Assembly: GCF_019242955.1 (NCBI RefSeq)
Contig: NZ_CP066129.1
Coordinates: forward strand, 3,782,001-3,846,000
Direction of reading: 5' to 3'
DNA: 64,000 nt
From: Morganella morganii
Lineage (GTDB): Bacteria; Pseudomonadota; Gammaproteobacteria; Enterobacterales; Enterobacteriaceae
In this document: one piece after another, positions 42,670 through 51,427 of the stretch
Layout of the letters: each line of letters starts with the position of its first letter
Numbering within the stretch: position 1 is the stretch's first letter
Notes under the pieces: generated by a model
What the model was told of the DNA's origin: nothing
The model's input: only the letters and a program-made list of their open reading frames with translations
The model's database searches: none
Translations under genes and position numbers: made by a program

Positions 42670-43728
42670 TTATTTATCGTTCTTTTTCCTGAGGTCATCA
42701 ATTTTTTTCTGTGCCGGATAATGCCCTGCAGCTAATGCTTTTTCGTAATATTCGATGGCTTTATTATCGTCTTGTTTTACGCCATCTCCATGTTCATACA
42801 GGCTGCCTAAATTAAAATAACCGCCGGGACTGCCCATCTCCGCTGATTTTTCATACAGTGATATTGCTTTTGCATGATCCTGTTCTACACCATATCCATG
42901 CTGATATAATGAACCAAGATTATTAATGGCATCCGGTAAATTTTTATCGGCTGCCATTTTTATATAATTGAATGATTTCTGATATTGTTCGTTATAAAAA
43001 TACAGCATGCCAATATTATTTAGTGATACATCATCACCTAACTTAATAGATTCCAAATAATATCCCTCTGCTTTTTTAAAACTATAATTCTTAAAATCTT
43101 TTCTTGAGTATAAATTTCCGAGCTTATTCAGTGCATCTGACTTTATAAAATCATCCTTATCCATAGCAGATAATAATATAACTTCAGACTTATCATATTC
43201 TCCCATCTTTTGGTACAACCCGCTCAGATTTAAAATTGCCGCATCAGATCCAAGATCTATTGCTTTTTTATAAAGAAAAATAGCACTTTCCGTTTTACCC
43301 TCCTGCTTTTTCTGAAGTGCCAAGTTGTTCATTGCACGAGGAGAACCTAATTCAGATGCTTTTTTATATAGTGACAGGCCTTTTTCTTTATTTTTCTCAA
43401 CACCTGAACCATGAATATAGTAAGATCCCAGATAAAATAACGCATCTGCATTATTCTGTTCTGCTGCTTTTTCAAACCAGTAACGAGCAAATACATAATT
43501 CTGCGGAAAACCGATACCTTCTTCATACAGTAGTCCGATTTGCAACTGGATCAGCGCATTGGCCTTTAATACTACAGAACGATTATCAGCGATATCTGTC
43601 GGTTTACGTGCGGAATAAATAGTTTCAGACTTGACTATTTCACTTGCATAGCTGTTACCTGCCATCATTAAAAAAACAGAGAATATAACTGATTGCAACC
43701 GACTACTGAGTTTGTATGCTACTATCAT
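42670..43728 (-). CDS. Sel1-repeat periplasmic protein (copy 1)
   Basis: 352 residues from the ATG at 43728 (MIVAYKLSSRLQSVIFSVFL), chosen because GGAG lies 7 bases ahead. A signal peptide ends near AGNSYAS. About eight Sel1 repeats follow, such as ADALFYLGSYYIHGSGVEKN and AINNLGSLYQHGYGVEQDHA. Its start is only 29 bp from the divergent hcp start, leaving little room for separate promoters. It pairs with copy 2 immediately downstream. A role as immunity or adaptor protein for a secreted effector is conceivable but unproven. Confidence 0.85.
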   Translation of the reverse strand: MIVAYKLSSRLQSVIFSVFLMMAGNSYASEIVKSETIYSARKPTDIADNRSVVLKANALIQLQIGLLYEEGIGFPQNYVFARYWFEKAAEQNNADALFYLGSYYIHGSGVEKNKEKGLSLYKKASELGSPRAMNNLALQKKQEGKTESAIFLYKKAIDLGSDAAILNLSGLYQKMGEYDKSEVILLSAMDKDDFIKSDALNKLGNLYSRKDFKNYSFKKAEGYYLESIKLGDDVSLNNIGMLYFYNEQYQKSFNYIKMAADKNLPDAINNLGSLYQHGYGVEQDHAKAISLYEKSAEMGSPGGYFNLGSLYEHGDGVKQDDNKAIEYYEKALAAGHYPAQKKIDDLRKKNDK

Positions 43729-43757
43729 TAAATACTCCATTGTAAGGATACAAGGCT

Positions 43758-44237
43758 ATGGCAAACATAATCTATTTAAAGCTGGAAGGAAAGCAACAGG
43801 GTTTAATATCAAGAGGCTGCTGTACTTCAGATTCTATAGGAAATAAGTATCAGTCCGGTAAAGAAGATTATATCTTTATTACTGAATTTGACTGTGCGGT
43901 AACCCGTGATCAGAACCTCAGCCATCATCCGATTGATTTTGTAAAATTAATTGATAAATCTTCCCCGCTGATTTTAGTAGCCATCGCCAATAATGAAAGA
44001 TTAACCCTGACCTTTGATTTTTTCCGGATATCACAACATGGCGGCCCGGAAAAATACTATACAATAAGGCTCAATGAAGCGAGTATCGTTAATTACGCCA
44101 CTCGTTCGCCTAATAATATTCTGCGCAATGATATTCAGCCGGAAGAGTATATCTCCGTAAAATACCGGGATATTACCACCTCCCATATTATGGCCGGAAC
44201 TTCCGGCTACAGTATTACCGATGATAATAACTACTGA
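43758..44237 (+). CDS. hcp: orphan Hcp-family T6SS tube protein
   Basis: 159 residues of the Hcp family: MANIIYLKLEGKQQGLISRG, SDSIGNKYQSGKEDYIFITE and the C-terminal EEYISVKYRDITTSHIMAGT. Hcp forms the hexameric rings of the type VI secretion tube and carries small effectors. No other structural T6SS gene (tssB, tssC, vgrG) is in the window, so this is an orphan hcp that would depend on a cluster elsewhere. An AAGG site precedes the ATG. The 3' end overlaps a convergent unknown gene by 7 bp. Confidence 0.92.
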   Translation: MANIIYLKLEGKQQGLISRGCCTSDSIGNKYQSGKEDYIFITEFDCAVTRDQNLSHHPIDFVKLIDKSSPLILVAIANNERLTLTFDFFRISQHGGPEKYYTIRLNEASIVNYATRSPNNILRNDIQPEEYISVKYRDITTSHIMAGTSGYSITDDNNY

Positions 44238-45241
44238 CTATAACGTGCGATAAGGCTGCGAACCTCCTGCACAAAAGCCTCATCTGCTGACCGGCCGGAG
44301 GGCTTCGCAGCCAGTAACACAAAATTTGCCAGTTCATCTTCCAGAAAATAGTAGATCAGTGACAGTTGTGCACGATCTAATGCCTGATAAACCGCGTAAT
44401 TTCTTTCTTTTAACCGTTGTGCCGCACGGGCCATTTTTTCGATAGTGCCGTAACTGTACAGGAGTGTTGCAACAACCACCGACCGTTTAATAACCAACTC
44501 TTTCTGACTAAACAGATCGGGGAATTTATAGGTAACAGCGGCAATTATGCCGGAGGATATCGCTGTGACGAGATATTTCCTTAATACTGAATTACCTATA
44601 ACTATTGGGGTATAGTGGGCAGTTTTATCATCAATATAATCATTAGTGAATACGAGAGTATCTTTTTCAATTTCTTCTTTTTTAGACCTAATAATATTTT
44701 CCTGAAAAAAATTATTAAGCATCTTCCTTCTGGACACCGGCATATCCTCTAAAGCCGCTGACACGATAATCTCAATCGCTTCTTTAAAATTTTCATAGGG
44801 ATCAGCCAGAAAACGCAGAAGGTAAATTGCTTCCGCGTTCTCTTTCATAATCTGATATCCGCCTGACAGACGTTTATTACGTAAAAAACTCATCGGAATA
44901 TCGATAACCGGAAACGGAAAATCAGCCAGCGTATTTACCGCCCGCTCAGCACCGTGATAGCTGGTCACCGCAATATCTTTTATCAGTGCATCCGGAATAC
45001 GGCTCATTGCTGTTTCAACAGAGGGTTCACTGTCCGCACATTGGTAATAAATGGATTCACCCAGTCCGGTATACGGTTTGCATGCTGTTTCTGTTTTTCT
45101 TTCAGTCAGTAATTTCCGCAGAAAACGTATTATCCGCCGGTTGGTATAAATCCGTGCTTTTACCTCTTCTGAAATATCCATAATTTCACCATCACGGCAA
45201 TAAAACTGATCCATCGGGTCAAAATCGTTACAATAAGCCAT
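44231..45241 (-). CDS. unknown protein with C-terminal membrane hairpin, beside hcp
   Basis: 336 residues with no recognised domain and no signal peptide. The N-terminal ~70 residues have four cysteines (Cys4, Cys15, Cys54, Cys68). Two hydrophobic segments at about 223-240 and 249-266 could form a membrane hairpin, and the part after them is amphipathic helix. The layout could suit a pore-type effector, but nothing in the sequence proves it. It converges on hcp with a 7-bp overlap and lies beside two Sel1-repeat genes. It may be a T6SS effector or an unrelated membrane protein. Confidence 0.6.
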   Translation of the reverse strand: MAYCNDFDPMDQFYCRDGEIMDISEEVKARIYTNRRIIRFLRKLLTERKTETACKPYTGLGESIYYQCADSEPSVETAMSRIPDALIKDIAVTSYHGAERAVNTLADFPFPVIDIPMSFLRNKRLSGGYQIMKENAEAIYLLRFLADPYENFKEAIEIIVSAALEDMPVSRRKMLNNFFQENIIRSKKEEIEKDTLVFTNDYIDDKTAHYTPIVIGNSVLRKYLVTAISSGIIAAVTYKFPDLFSQKELVIKRSVVVATLLYSYGTIEKMARAAQRLKERNYAVYQALDRAQLSLIYYFLEDELANFVLLAAKPSGRSADEAFVQEVRSLIARYSQ

Positions 45242-45324
45242 ATGACGTCCCTGCCATTATGTTAAGTATTACTTCTGAATTATGTCCGATATCATAAGTA
45301 TAGCCGGAAATACAAAATATACCG

Positions 45325-45356
45325 GCCAAAAAAATCCCGTGACAGGCACGGGATTT
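45325..45356 (-). terminator. terminator of the ABC exporter operon
   Basis: On the minus strand AAATCCCGTG-CCTGT-CACGGGATTT is followed by a T8 run, just after the stop of the last permease gene. Confidence 0.9.
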
Positions 45357-45364
45357 CATTTATT

Positions 45365-46528
45365 TTAACGGGCTTTGTTTTTCCGCCGCGATAACCGCCG
45401 CAGAGAATGCGTTATACGCCGTAATTCTCCGTCACGTAACATACCGATAAAAACACCGAGCAGCGTATAAATAATCCCGAGCACCAGCATCATAATAATA
45501 TCGTTCTGTACGCCGCTGAACGGCAAATCCATCTGGTTGATACCGGCAATCGCTTTGGTCGCCCAGGTGGACGGCAATGCAGAGGCAATAAACCGTACCC
45601 AGTCCGGCATCGCCTGTAACGGCCAGATAGTACCGGACATATAAAAGACCGGTGTGGTGACAAAGGCCAGCGTCAGGTAAATCATCTCCACACTGCGCAG
45701 ACATTCGGTGACCAGTTTCCCGAGTCCCAGAACCCCCAGCAGGAACGGGAACGTCAGCAGCCACAATTCATACATCGGCGCTTCCTGACGATACCCCAGT
45801 ACCCACGGCCACAACGCGAAGAAGACGGTCGACAGGAACAGCCAGATCGGCAGCAGCGCACTCAGCGCTCCCAGATAGACTGCCAGAGGCGGTTTACCTT
45901 TCGGTGTGCTGCGCACGGCAATACTGACACGGACACAGGCGATCAGCAGTGTGTGCTGCAACAGCATGACCAGCAGCCCCGGCAGCGCAATGGCGGCGAA
46001 ACTGACGCCCGGGTTATACATCCCGACTGTTTCCGACTGAATCGGCGCGATCAGTATTGATGCCTGCTCCGGTGTATAGCCATTGGCTGTCAGGATTTTG
46101 GTATTGTAATCCGCCAGGATCTGCTGATATGCCTTGCTCAGCTCCTGCTGAATCTGCCCGCTGGCGATACGGTTGGTACCGTCACCAAATACCGGCACCG
46201 TGATATTTTTGCCCTGTAAGAGATTGCGTTCAAAATCCTGCGGAATAATGATGATCGCAAACAGATCACGCATGATCATATCCTGCCGGGCTGCGGCCAG
46301 GTTGTCATAACTGTGCAGTTCCACTTTTGCGGTGGCGTCCAGCTCCCGCACCAGTGAACGGCTGGCCACCGTGTTATCCTGATCCACCACCGCGACCGGT
46401 AAGTCCCACAGTACCGGATGCACATAGACCAGGCTCATGACACACAGCGAGATAATCAGCAGCATCCACATCGGTTTTTCAAGCATACCGAGCAGTACTT
46501 TCAGGAATGTCTGGAAATACAGTTTCAT
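45365..46528 (-). CDS. ABC-2 type permease (second of pair)
   Basis: 387 residues. ABC-2 permease layout: one N-terminal span (~17-38), a large periplasmic domain (~40-170), then five spans from about residue 175 to 365, with a basic C-terminal tail. It resembles YhhJ/YbhR-type drug or macromolecule exporter permeases. Its start overlaps the stop of the preceding permease by 4 bp. The operon is MFP-permease-permease, and no ATP-binding subunit is encoded beside it. Confidence 0.9.
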   Translation of the reverse strand: MKLYFQTFLKVLLGMLEKPMWMLLIISLCVMSLVYVHPVLWDLPVAVVDQDNTVASRSLVRELDATAKVELHSYDNLAAARQDMIMRDLFAIIIIPQDFERNLLQGKNITVPVFGDGTNRIASGQIQQELSKAYQQILADYNTKILTANGYTPEQASILIAPIQSETVGMYNPGVSFAAIALPGLLVMLLQHTLLIACVRVSIAVRSTPKGKPPLAVYLGALSALLPIWLFLSTVFFALWPWVLGYRQEAPMYELWLLTFPFLLGVLGLGKLVTECLRSVEMIYLTLAFVTTPVFYMSGTIWPLQAMPDWVRFIASALPSTWATKAIAGINQMDLPFSGVQNDIIMMLVLGIIYTLLGVFIGMLRDGELRRITHSLRRLSRRKNKAR

Positions 46529-47670
46529 ACCGCGTGTCCTCCCTGTAATGCCAGCCGTTTCGGCAGGCGGTTACGGATCAGGAAAGTCGCGCCCACCGGA
46601 TAGAGCAGCAATAACGCACAAACATACAGGATATGCTGTAACGAGACTTCCCGCAGGAAGATATCAAACATGGCGTTCAGCGCATGTGTCAGCGGCTCGA
46701 TGTTCGCGATAATCCGTGCCGGCAGAATCATCGACAGCTCCGGCACGGTCATCCCGGAAAAGGCCATTGCCATACTCACCAGCATCCCGATCATACTGTA
46801 AGCCATCATCGGATCACGGGTGAATGTATAGAGGAGCAGGCCGATGCTCTGGGCGGCCATCACATAAAAGAAACCTATCATCAGCATATAGACCGGATTC
46901 CCGGTGACTTTAGCCTCAAAAACGGTGACCAGGACACCCAGTTCGATCATCAGCAGTGCCGTGAAAAACAGGGTATACGGTGCCAGCTTGCCGAGCACAC
47001 CGCTGAACAGCGGTTTAATGGATTGCAGCATGGTGCTGCGTGACATGGTGTAAATCGTACAGGTCACCACAAACAACTGAAGCATATGGATCGTGGCAGC
47101 AAACTGCTGATAATAAATATAGCTGCCGCTGGCGTTAAACAGGGTGTCATAGGACATCGTCACCTGTGCCAGTTTCGGGACATTTTTCCCCATTTCAGAA
47201 GCGAGAACAGAGCGGTACTGACCGTTCAGTTCGGCAATCAGCCCGCTGAAGTCCTGGGTGGCATAACTGCCGGAAGCATAAAACAGTGCATTAAAAAACA
47301 TCCGGGTTGTCGGCTGCTTGCCGGACAGCACATCACTTTCAAAACGCGGCGGGATCACCAGGATGGCATAATCTTCCGCACTCCCCATGCGCTCAAGTGC
47401 AACCTCTTTATCATCCTGCGGTGTGATACTGGCGTGTGAGGCCGCATTCAGGTTACGTACCAGCGTACGCGAGAGCGGGCTGTGGTCATAATCGATGGCG
47501 GAAACCGGTAAATCCAGTAATGTACCTTCAGAGAAGTTGGCACTGACCAGTGCGAATAACATCAGCGGAAACAGCCAGCTCAGCCAGTGGAACACCGGAC
47601 TGCGCACCGCCATCCGGGTTTCCTGTGAGAATGCGTTACGGAAACCGCGCCATATTGCCGGGAGCCTCAT
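46525..47670 (-). CDS. ABC-2 type permease (first of pair)
   Basis: 381 residues with the same plan as its neighbour: an N-terminal span (~28-48), a periplasmic domain and a cluster of C-terminal spans. It is clearly homologous to the gene at 45365-46528, and the two probably form a heterodimeric permease. Overlaps with both neighbours show a tight operon. The substrate is unknown; related systems export drugs, or large molecules together with TolC. Confidence 0.9.
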   Translation of the reverse strand: MRLPAIWRGFRNAFSQETRMAVRSPVFHWLSWLFPLMLFALVSANFSEGTLLDLPVSAIDYDHSPLSRTLVRNLNAASHASITPQDDKEVALERMGSAEDYAILVIPPRFESDVLSGKQPTTRMFFNALFYASGSYATQDFSGLIAELNGQYRSVLASEMGKNVPKLAQVTMSYDTLFNASGSYIYYQQFAATIHMLQLFVVTCTIYTMSRSTMLQSIKPLFSGVLGKLAPYTLFFTALLMIELGVLVTVFEAKVTGNPVYMLMIGFFYVMAAQSIGLLLYTFTRDPMMAYSMIGMLVSMAMAFSGMTVPELSMILPARIIANIEPLTHALNAMFDIFLREVSLQHILYVCALLLLYPVGATFLIRNRLPKRLALQGGHAV

Positions 47671-48641
47671 TACTTATCCCGGCGCCATAATGCACTCATA
47701 CCGGGTCTTAATCCGTCCACCGGCTGCGCCGGATAGAGGCGAACCTCAAAGGTTTTCAGATCAAAATCCCCGGTGGCGCGGGTGGCGCGTTTGGTGGCGT
47801 AATCCCCCATAGGTGCGATATAGCGGACTTCAGCCTCAATTTCCTGATTTTTCAGCGCCGGAACGGTCAGCGTGATTTTGTCGCCCTTTTTCACATCCGC
47901 GAGAATATCTTCACGCAGGTTATAGACAAAATACGCTTCCGGCAGACGGATAATCGTCACCAGCGGACTGCCGGCATTAAACAGCTCACCGATTTCAGCC
48001 GGAATCGGCCCGATTTCACCGGTCACCGGTGCGGTAACCGTCAGTTCATCCTGCTGGACTTTTAACTCCGCCAGTTTTTGCTCTGCCTGGCGCAATGCCG
48101 CTTCATAACGCTGACGCTGCTCTGTGCGGTCACCGTTTTTCGCCTGGTCGAGCTGTGCTTTGGCGGCCAGTACGCGCTGTTGTGCCACATCACGGGCACG
48201 GCGGGACTGATCAAGCTCGGTTTTTGATACATAGCCCTTTCCGGACATACTGCTCATCCGCTGAAAATCACGCTGTGCATTCGCCAGTTCAGCCTGAGAC
48301 TGCGCCAGTTGTGCGGCATAATTACGTACGCTCTCTTCACGCGTACCGTTCAGGGATTCGGTTAACTGAGCCTGTGCCTGGTCGCGGGCAGCCACCAGTG
48401 AGGCAACCTGTGCCTCCAGCTCCGGACTGGTCAGGCGGATCAGCGCCTGTCCCTGTTTGACGTCGTCACCACGCTCAATCAGACGCTCAACAACACGTCC
48501 TTTGGCTTTAGAGGAAACAATAACCTCCGGTGCATCGACTTCGCCCTGCAATAAAAGATACTGGTTGTGGGCACGAAAAAGTGCAGCCATCGCAATTAAG
48601 ACCAGCATCAGCAGGATCAGATAGATTGTTCTTTTTTTCAT
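47670..48641 (-). CDS. HlyD-family membrane fusion protein
   Basis: 323 residues. It has an N-terminal anchor (KKRTIYLILLMLVLIAMAAL), a lipoyl half-motif (EVIVSSKAKGRVVERLIERG), and a long alpha-helical hairpin (about residues 85-200) rich in Ala, Gln and Glu. The returning lipoyl/beta-barrel part follows (VTAPVTGEIGPIPAEIGELF). It resembles YhiI/YbhG adaptors that link ABC-2 permeases to TolC. It is first in the operon and shares one base with the permease start. Confidence 0.93.
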   Translation of the reverse strand: MKKRTIYLILLMLVLIAMAALFRAHNQYLLLQGEVDAPEVIVSSKAKGRVVERLIERGDDVKQGQALIRLTSPELEAQVASLVAARDQAQAQLTESLNGTREESVRNYAAQLAQSQAELANAQRDFQRMSSMSGKGYVSKTELDQSRRARDVAQQRVLAAKAQLDQAKNGDRTEQRQRYEAALRQAEQKLAELKVQQDELTVTAPVTGEIGPIPAEIGELFNAGSPLVTIIRLPEAYFVYNLREDILADVKKGDKITLTVPALKNQEIEAEVRYIAPMGDYATKRATRATGDFDLKTFEVRLYPAQPVDGLRPGMSALWRRDK

Positions 48642-48902
48642 TATTGATTTCGGCCTTAACTATCATTTGTGAAACTATTCAGGGTGGAATCATCCCGAAT
48701 AAAATTGTTCTGGAAAAAACGATGAAGAAGGGGAAGCTGTCAGTATTACTGATTTCAGCAAAAACCGTTAAGATATTTGTGCGCCAGATCACAGCATAAT
48801 ACCTTCAACCCCGGCCTTATACACCTGCTGAAAAACTATTTTTAATATAAAATCTCAGATAGTTACAAATAATCTTCCCCCGGCAAGTGATCCGACAGAA
48901 AA

Positions 48903-50612
48903 ATGTATGACTACAATCTGATTTTCCTGCTGCTTCAGCAGATGTGTGTGTATCTGGTTATCGCCTGGGTACTCAGCAAGACGCCGCTGGTGCTGCCGGT
49001 CTTACAGGTGACTGTCCGCCTGCCGCACAAGCTGATGTGCTACCTGATTTTCTCCGTTTTCTGTGTCATGGGCACCTATTTCGGTCTGAATATCAATGAT
49101 TCTATCGCCAATACACGGGCTATCGGCTCGGTACTCGGCGGTCTGCTCGGCGGTCCGTCCGTCGGGCTGCTGGTCGGCTTTACCGGTGGTCTGCACCGCT
49201 ATTCTCTCGGCGGCATGACGGCATTCAGCTGTATGGTGTCCACCATTGCAGAGGGGCTGATCGGCGGTATGGTGCACCGGTACTATATGAAACGCGGACA
49301 GATCAACAAACTGTTCAACCCCTGGACCGCAGCCGGTGTGACCTTTGTTGCCGAACTGGCACAGATGGCAATTATTCTGTTACTGGCACGGCCGTTTAAT
49401 GAAGCACTGAATCTGGTGAAAGATATTGCCGCACCGATGATTATTGCCAATACCATCGGCGCCGCTATGTTTATCCGCATCCTGCTGGACAGACGCGCCA
49501 TCTTTGAAAAATACACCAGTGCATTTTCCGCCCAGGCGCTGAAACTGGCGATCAGCACAGATGGTGTGCTGCGCCAGGGATTTAACGAGACCAACAGCCG
49601 TCAGGTGGCGCAGGTGCTGTATGACGAACTGAATGTGGCAGCGGTTGCTATCACGGATACGGAAAAACTGCTGGCCTTTATCGGCGTGGGGGCGGATCAC
49701 CATCTGCCGGGCACACCGATTGCCTCACGCTATTCCCGGCAGGCCATTGCCCATAATGAGGTTGTCTATGCCGACGGCAACGAAACGCCGTACTGCTGCT
49801 CAATCAATCCGCACTGTAAGCTCGGCTCCACGCTGGTGATCCCGCTGACCGGGGAAAATAAACAGGTGGTCGGTACGATTAAGCTGTATGAAGTGAAGAA
49901 CCGCCTGTTCAGCTCGATTAACCGCACACTTGGAGAGGGTATTGCCAGTCTGTTGTCGGCACAAATCCTGGCCGGACAGTTTGAACGAAGTAAGCAGTCA
50001 CTACTTGAAACAGAGGTGAAATTGCTGCATGCCCAGGTCAATCCGCATTTCCTGTTTAATGCGCTCAATACCTTACAGGCGGTGATCCGCCGCGATGCGG
50101 AACAGGCACGGCATCTGGTACAGAATCTCTCCACCTTTTTCCGCAAAAACTTAAAGCGCCCCGGTGAGATTGCCACTCTCGCGGCTGAAATTGAGCATGT
50201 GAATGCTTACTTACAGATTGAAAAAGCCCGCTTCCGTGAGCAGTTGTGTGTGGATATCGCCATTCCGGATGAATTGAAACAGGCCACTTTGCCGGTCTTT
50301 TCGTTACAGCCGGTGGTGGAAAATGCGATAAAACACGGCACATCACAGATATTTGAGCAGGGAAAAATTACCATAACCGCACGGGCAGAGGGCAATGCCC
50401 TTGTCATCCTGATCACCGATAATGCCGGGCTGTATCAGCCAACCGGAATGAGTGACGGGCTGGGCATGGGGCTGGTCGATAAACGCATCAAAGTCCGTTA
50501 TGGTAAACAATATGGCCTCAGTGTTCACTGTGAGCCGGAAGTAAAAACAACCATTATTCTGACCTTACCCTTCGATTCATCGGCAGGTGCGGCAGCACCG
50601 CCAGATAACTAA
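48903..50612 (+). CDS. btsS: BtsS pyruvate-sensing histidine kinase
   Basis: 569 residues, E. coli BtsS (YehU) 561, with strong collinearity from the first residues (MYDYNLIFLLLQQMCVYLVI). An N-terminal 5TMR-LYT membrane domain (~1-200) and a GAF domain (~220-345) precede a LytS-type kinase. The phosphoacceptor His is in LLHAQVNPHFLFNALNTLQA, and the ATP-binding N and G boxes are VVENAIKHGT and GLGMGLVDKR. BtsS senses external pyruvate with high affinity and phosphorylates BtsR. The divergent gap of about 260 bp to the exporter operon holds both promoters. Confidence 0.95.
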   Translation: MYDYNLIFLLLQQMCVYLVIAWVLSKTPLVLPVLQVTVRLPHKLMCYLIFSVFCVMGTYFGLNINDSIANTRAIGSVLGGLLGGPSVGLLVGFTGGLHRYSLGGMTAFSCMVSTIAEGLIGGMVHRYYMKRGQINKLFNPWTAAGVTFVAELAQMAIILLLARPFNEALNLVKDIAAPMIIANTIGAAMFIRILLDRRAIFEKYTSAFSAQALKLAISTDGVLRQGFNETNSRQVAQVLYDELNVAAVAITDTEKLLAFIGVGADHHLPGTPIASRYSRQAIAHNEVVYADGNETPYCCSINPHCKLGSTLVIPLTGENKQVVGTIKLYEVKNRLFSSINRTLGEGIASLLSAQILAGQFERSKQSLLETEVKLLHAQVNPHFLFNALNTLQAVIRRDAEQARHLVQNLSTFFRKNLKRPGEIATLAAEIEHVNAYLQIEKARFREQLCVDIAIPDELKQATLPVFSLQPVVENAIKHGTSQIFEQGKITITARAEGNALVILITDNAGLYQPTGMSDGLGMGLVDKRIKVRYGKQYGLSVHCEPEVKTTIILTLPFDSSAGAAAPPDN

Positions 50613-50630
50613 AAAAATGATAATGACACT

Positions 50631-51344
50631 ATGAATGTTTTAATAGTTGATGATGAACCACTGGCCCGGGAAAACCTGCGATTACTGCTCGATGCGTATC
50701 CTGACATTCATATCCTGGGTGAATGTACCAACGCCATTGATGCCATCGGTAAAATCCATCGCCTGAAGCCGGATGTGGTGTTTCTGGATATCCAGATGCC
50801 CCGCGTTACCGGACTGGAAATGGTCGGTATGCTCGACCCCGGCCACCGGCCTGCGATTGTCTTTCTCACCGCCTTTGAAGAGTACGCATTACAGGCTTTT
50901 GAGGAAGATGCATTTGATTATCTGCTCAAACCGGTAGAGAAAGAGCGTCTGGACAAAACCCTGAACCGGCTGCGCCAGGGACAGATCCGGCCGGCAGAGA
51001 CCCCGGAACAGACAGAACAGCTGCGCTATATCCCGTGCAGCGGCCATAACCGTATCTGGCTGATGCCGGTTGAGGATGTGGTGTATGTTAATTCCCGCAT
51101 CAGCGGTGTGTTTGTGATGAGCGCACACGGCCAGGAAGGGTTTACCGAGCTGACGCTGCGTACTCTGGAAACGCGCACCCCGCTGCTGCGCTGCCACCGG
51201 CAGTATCTGGTTAATCTGACCCGTTTACGGGAAATTCTGCTGGGCGATAACGGCCAGGCGGAGCTGATTCTGAGTAACGATGAAACCATCCCGGTCAGCC
51301 GCCGCTACCTCAAACCGCTGAAAGAGGCTCTGGGGCTGATTTAA
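50631..51344 (+). CDS. btsR: BtsR LytTR-family response regulator
   Basis: 237 residues, E. coli BtsR (YehT) 239. The receiver domain (~1-120) has the acidic pocket DDE, the phosphoacceptor Asp in [11 protein letters not shown], and the Lys in YLLKPVEK. The LytTR DNA-binding domain (~135-235) includes [16 protein letters not shown]. It follows btsS by 18 bp. In E. coli it activates the pyruvate transporter gene btsT; no btsT is in this window. Confidence 0.95.
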   Translation: MNVLIVDDEPLARENLRLLLDAYPDIHILGECTNAIDAIGKIHRLKPDVVFLDIQMPRVTGLEMVGMLDPGHRPAIVFLTAFEEYALQAFEEDAFDYLLKPVEKERLDKTLNRLRQGQIRPAETPEQTEQLRYIPCSGHNRIWLMPVEDVVYVNSRISGVFVMSAHGQEGFTELTLRTLETRTPLLRCHRQYLVNLTRLREILLGDNGQAELILSNDETIPVSRRYLKPLKEALGLI

Positions 51345-51370
51345 TACTTGTTTTCAGGTTTCAGGCGTAT

Positions 51371-51410
51371 AAAAAAAAGCCCGGCGGGGATATCCCCGGC
51401 CGGGCTTTTT
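51371..51410. terminator. bidirectional terminator btsR/deaD
   Basis: A-run, then AAGCCCGG and CCGGGCTT arms enclosing the palindrome CGGGGATATCCCCG, then a T run. It serves the convergent btsR and deaD genes. Confidence 0.92.
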
Positions 51411-51427
51411 ATGATTCAGAGAATCAA

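Noticed and set aside
48530-48799. 89-residue frame antisense to the HlyD gene start
   Set aside because: Lies mostly opposite a well-supported gene and has no ribosome binding site or known domain.
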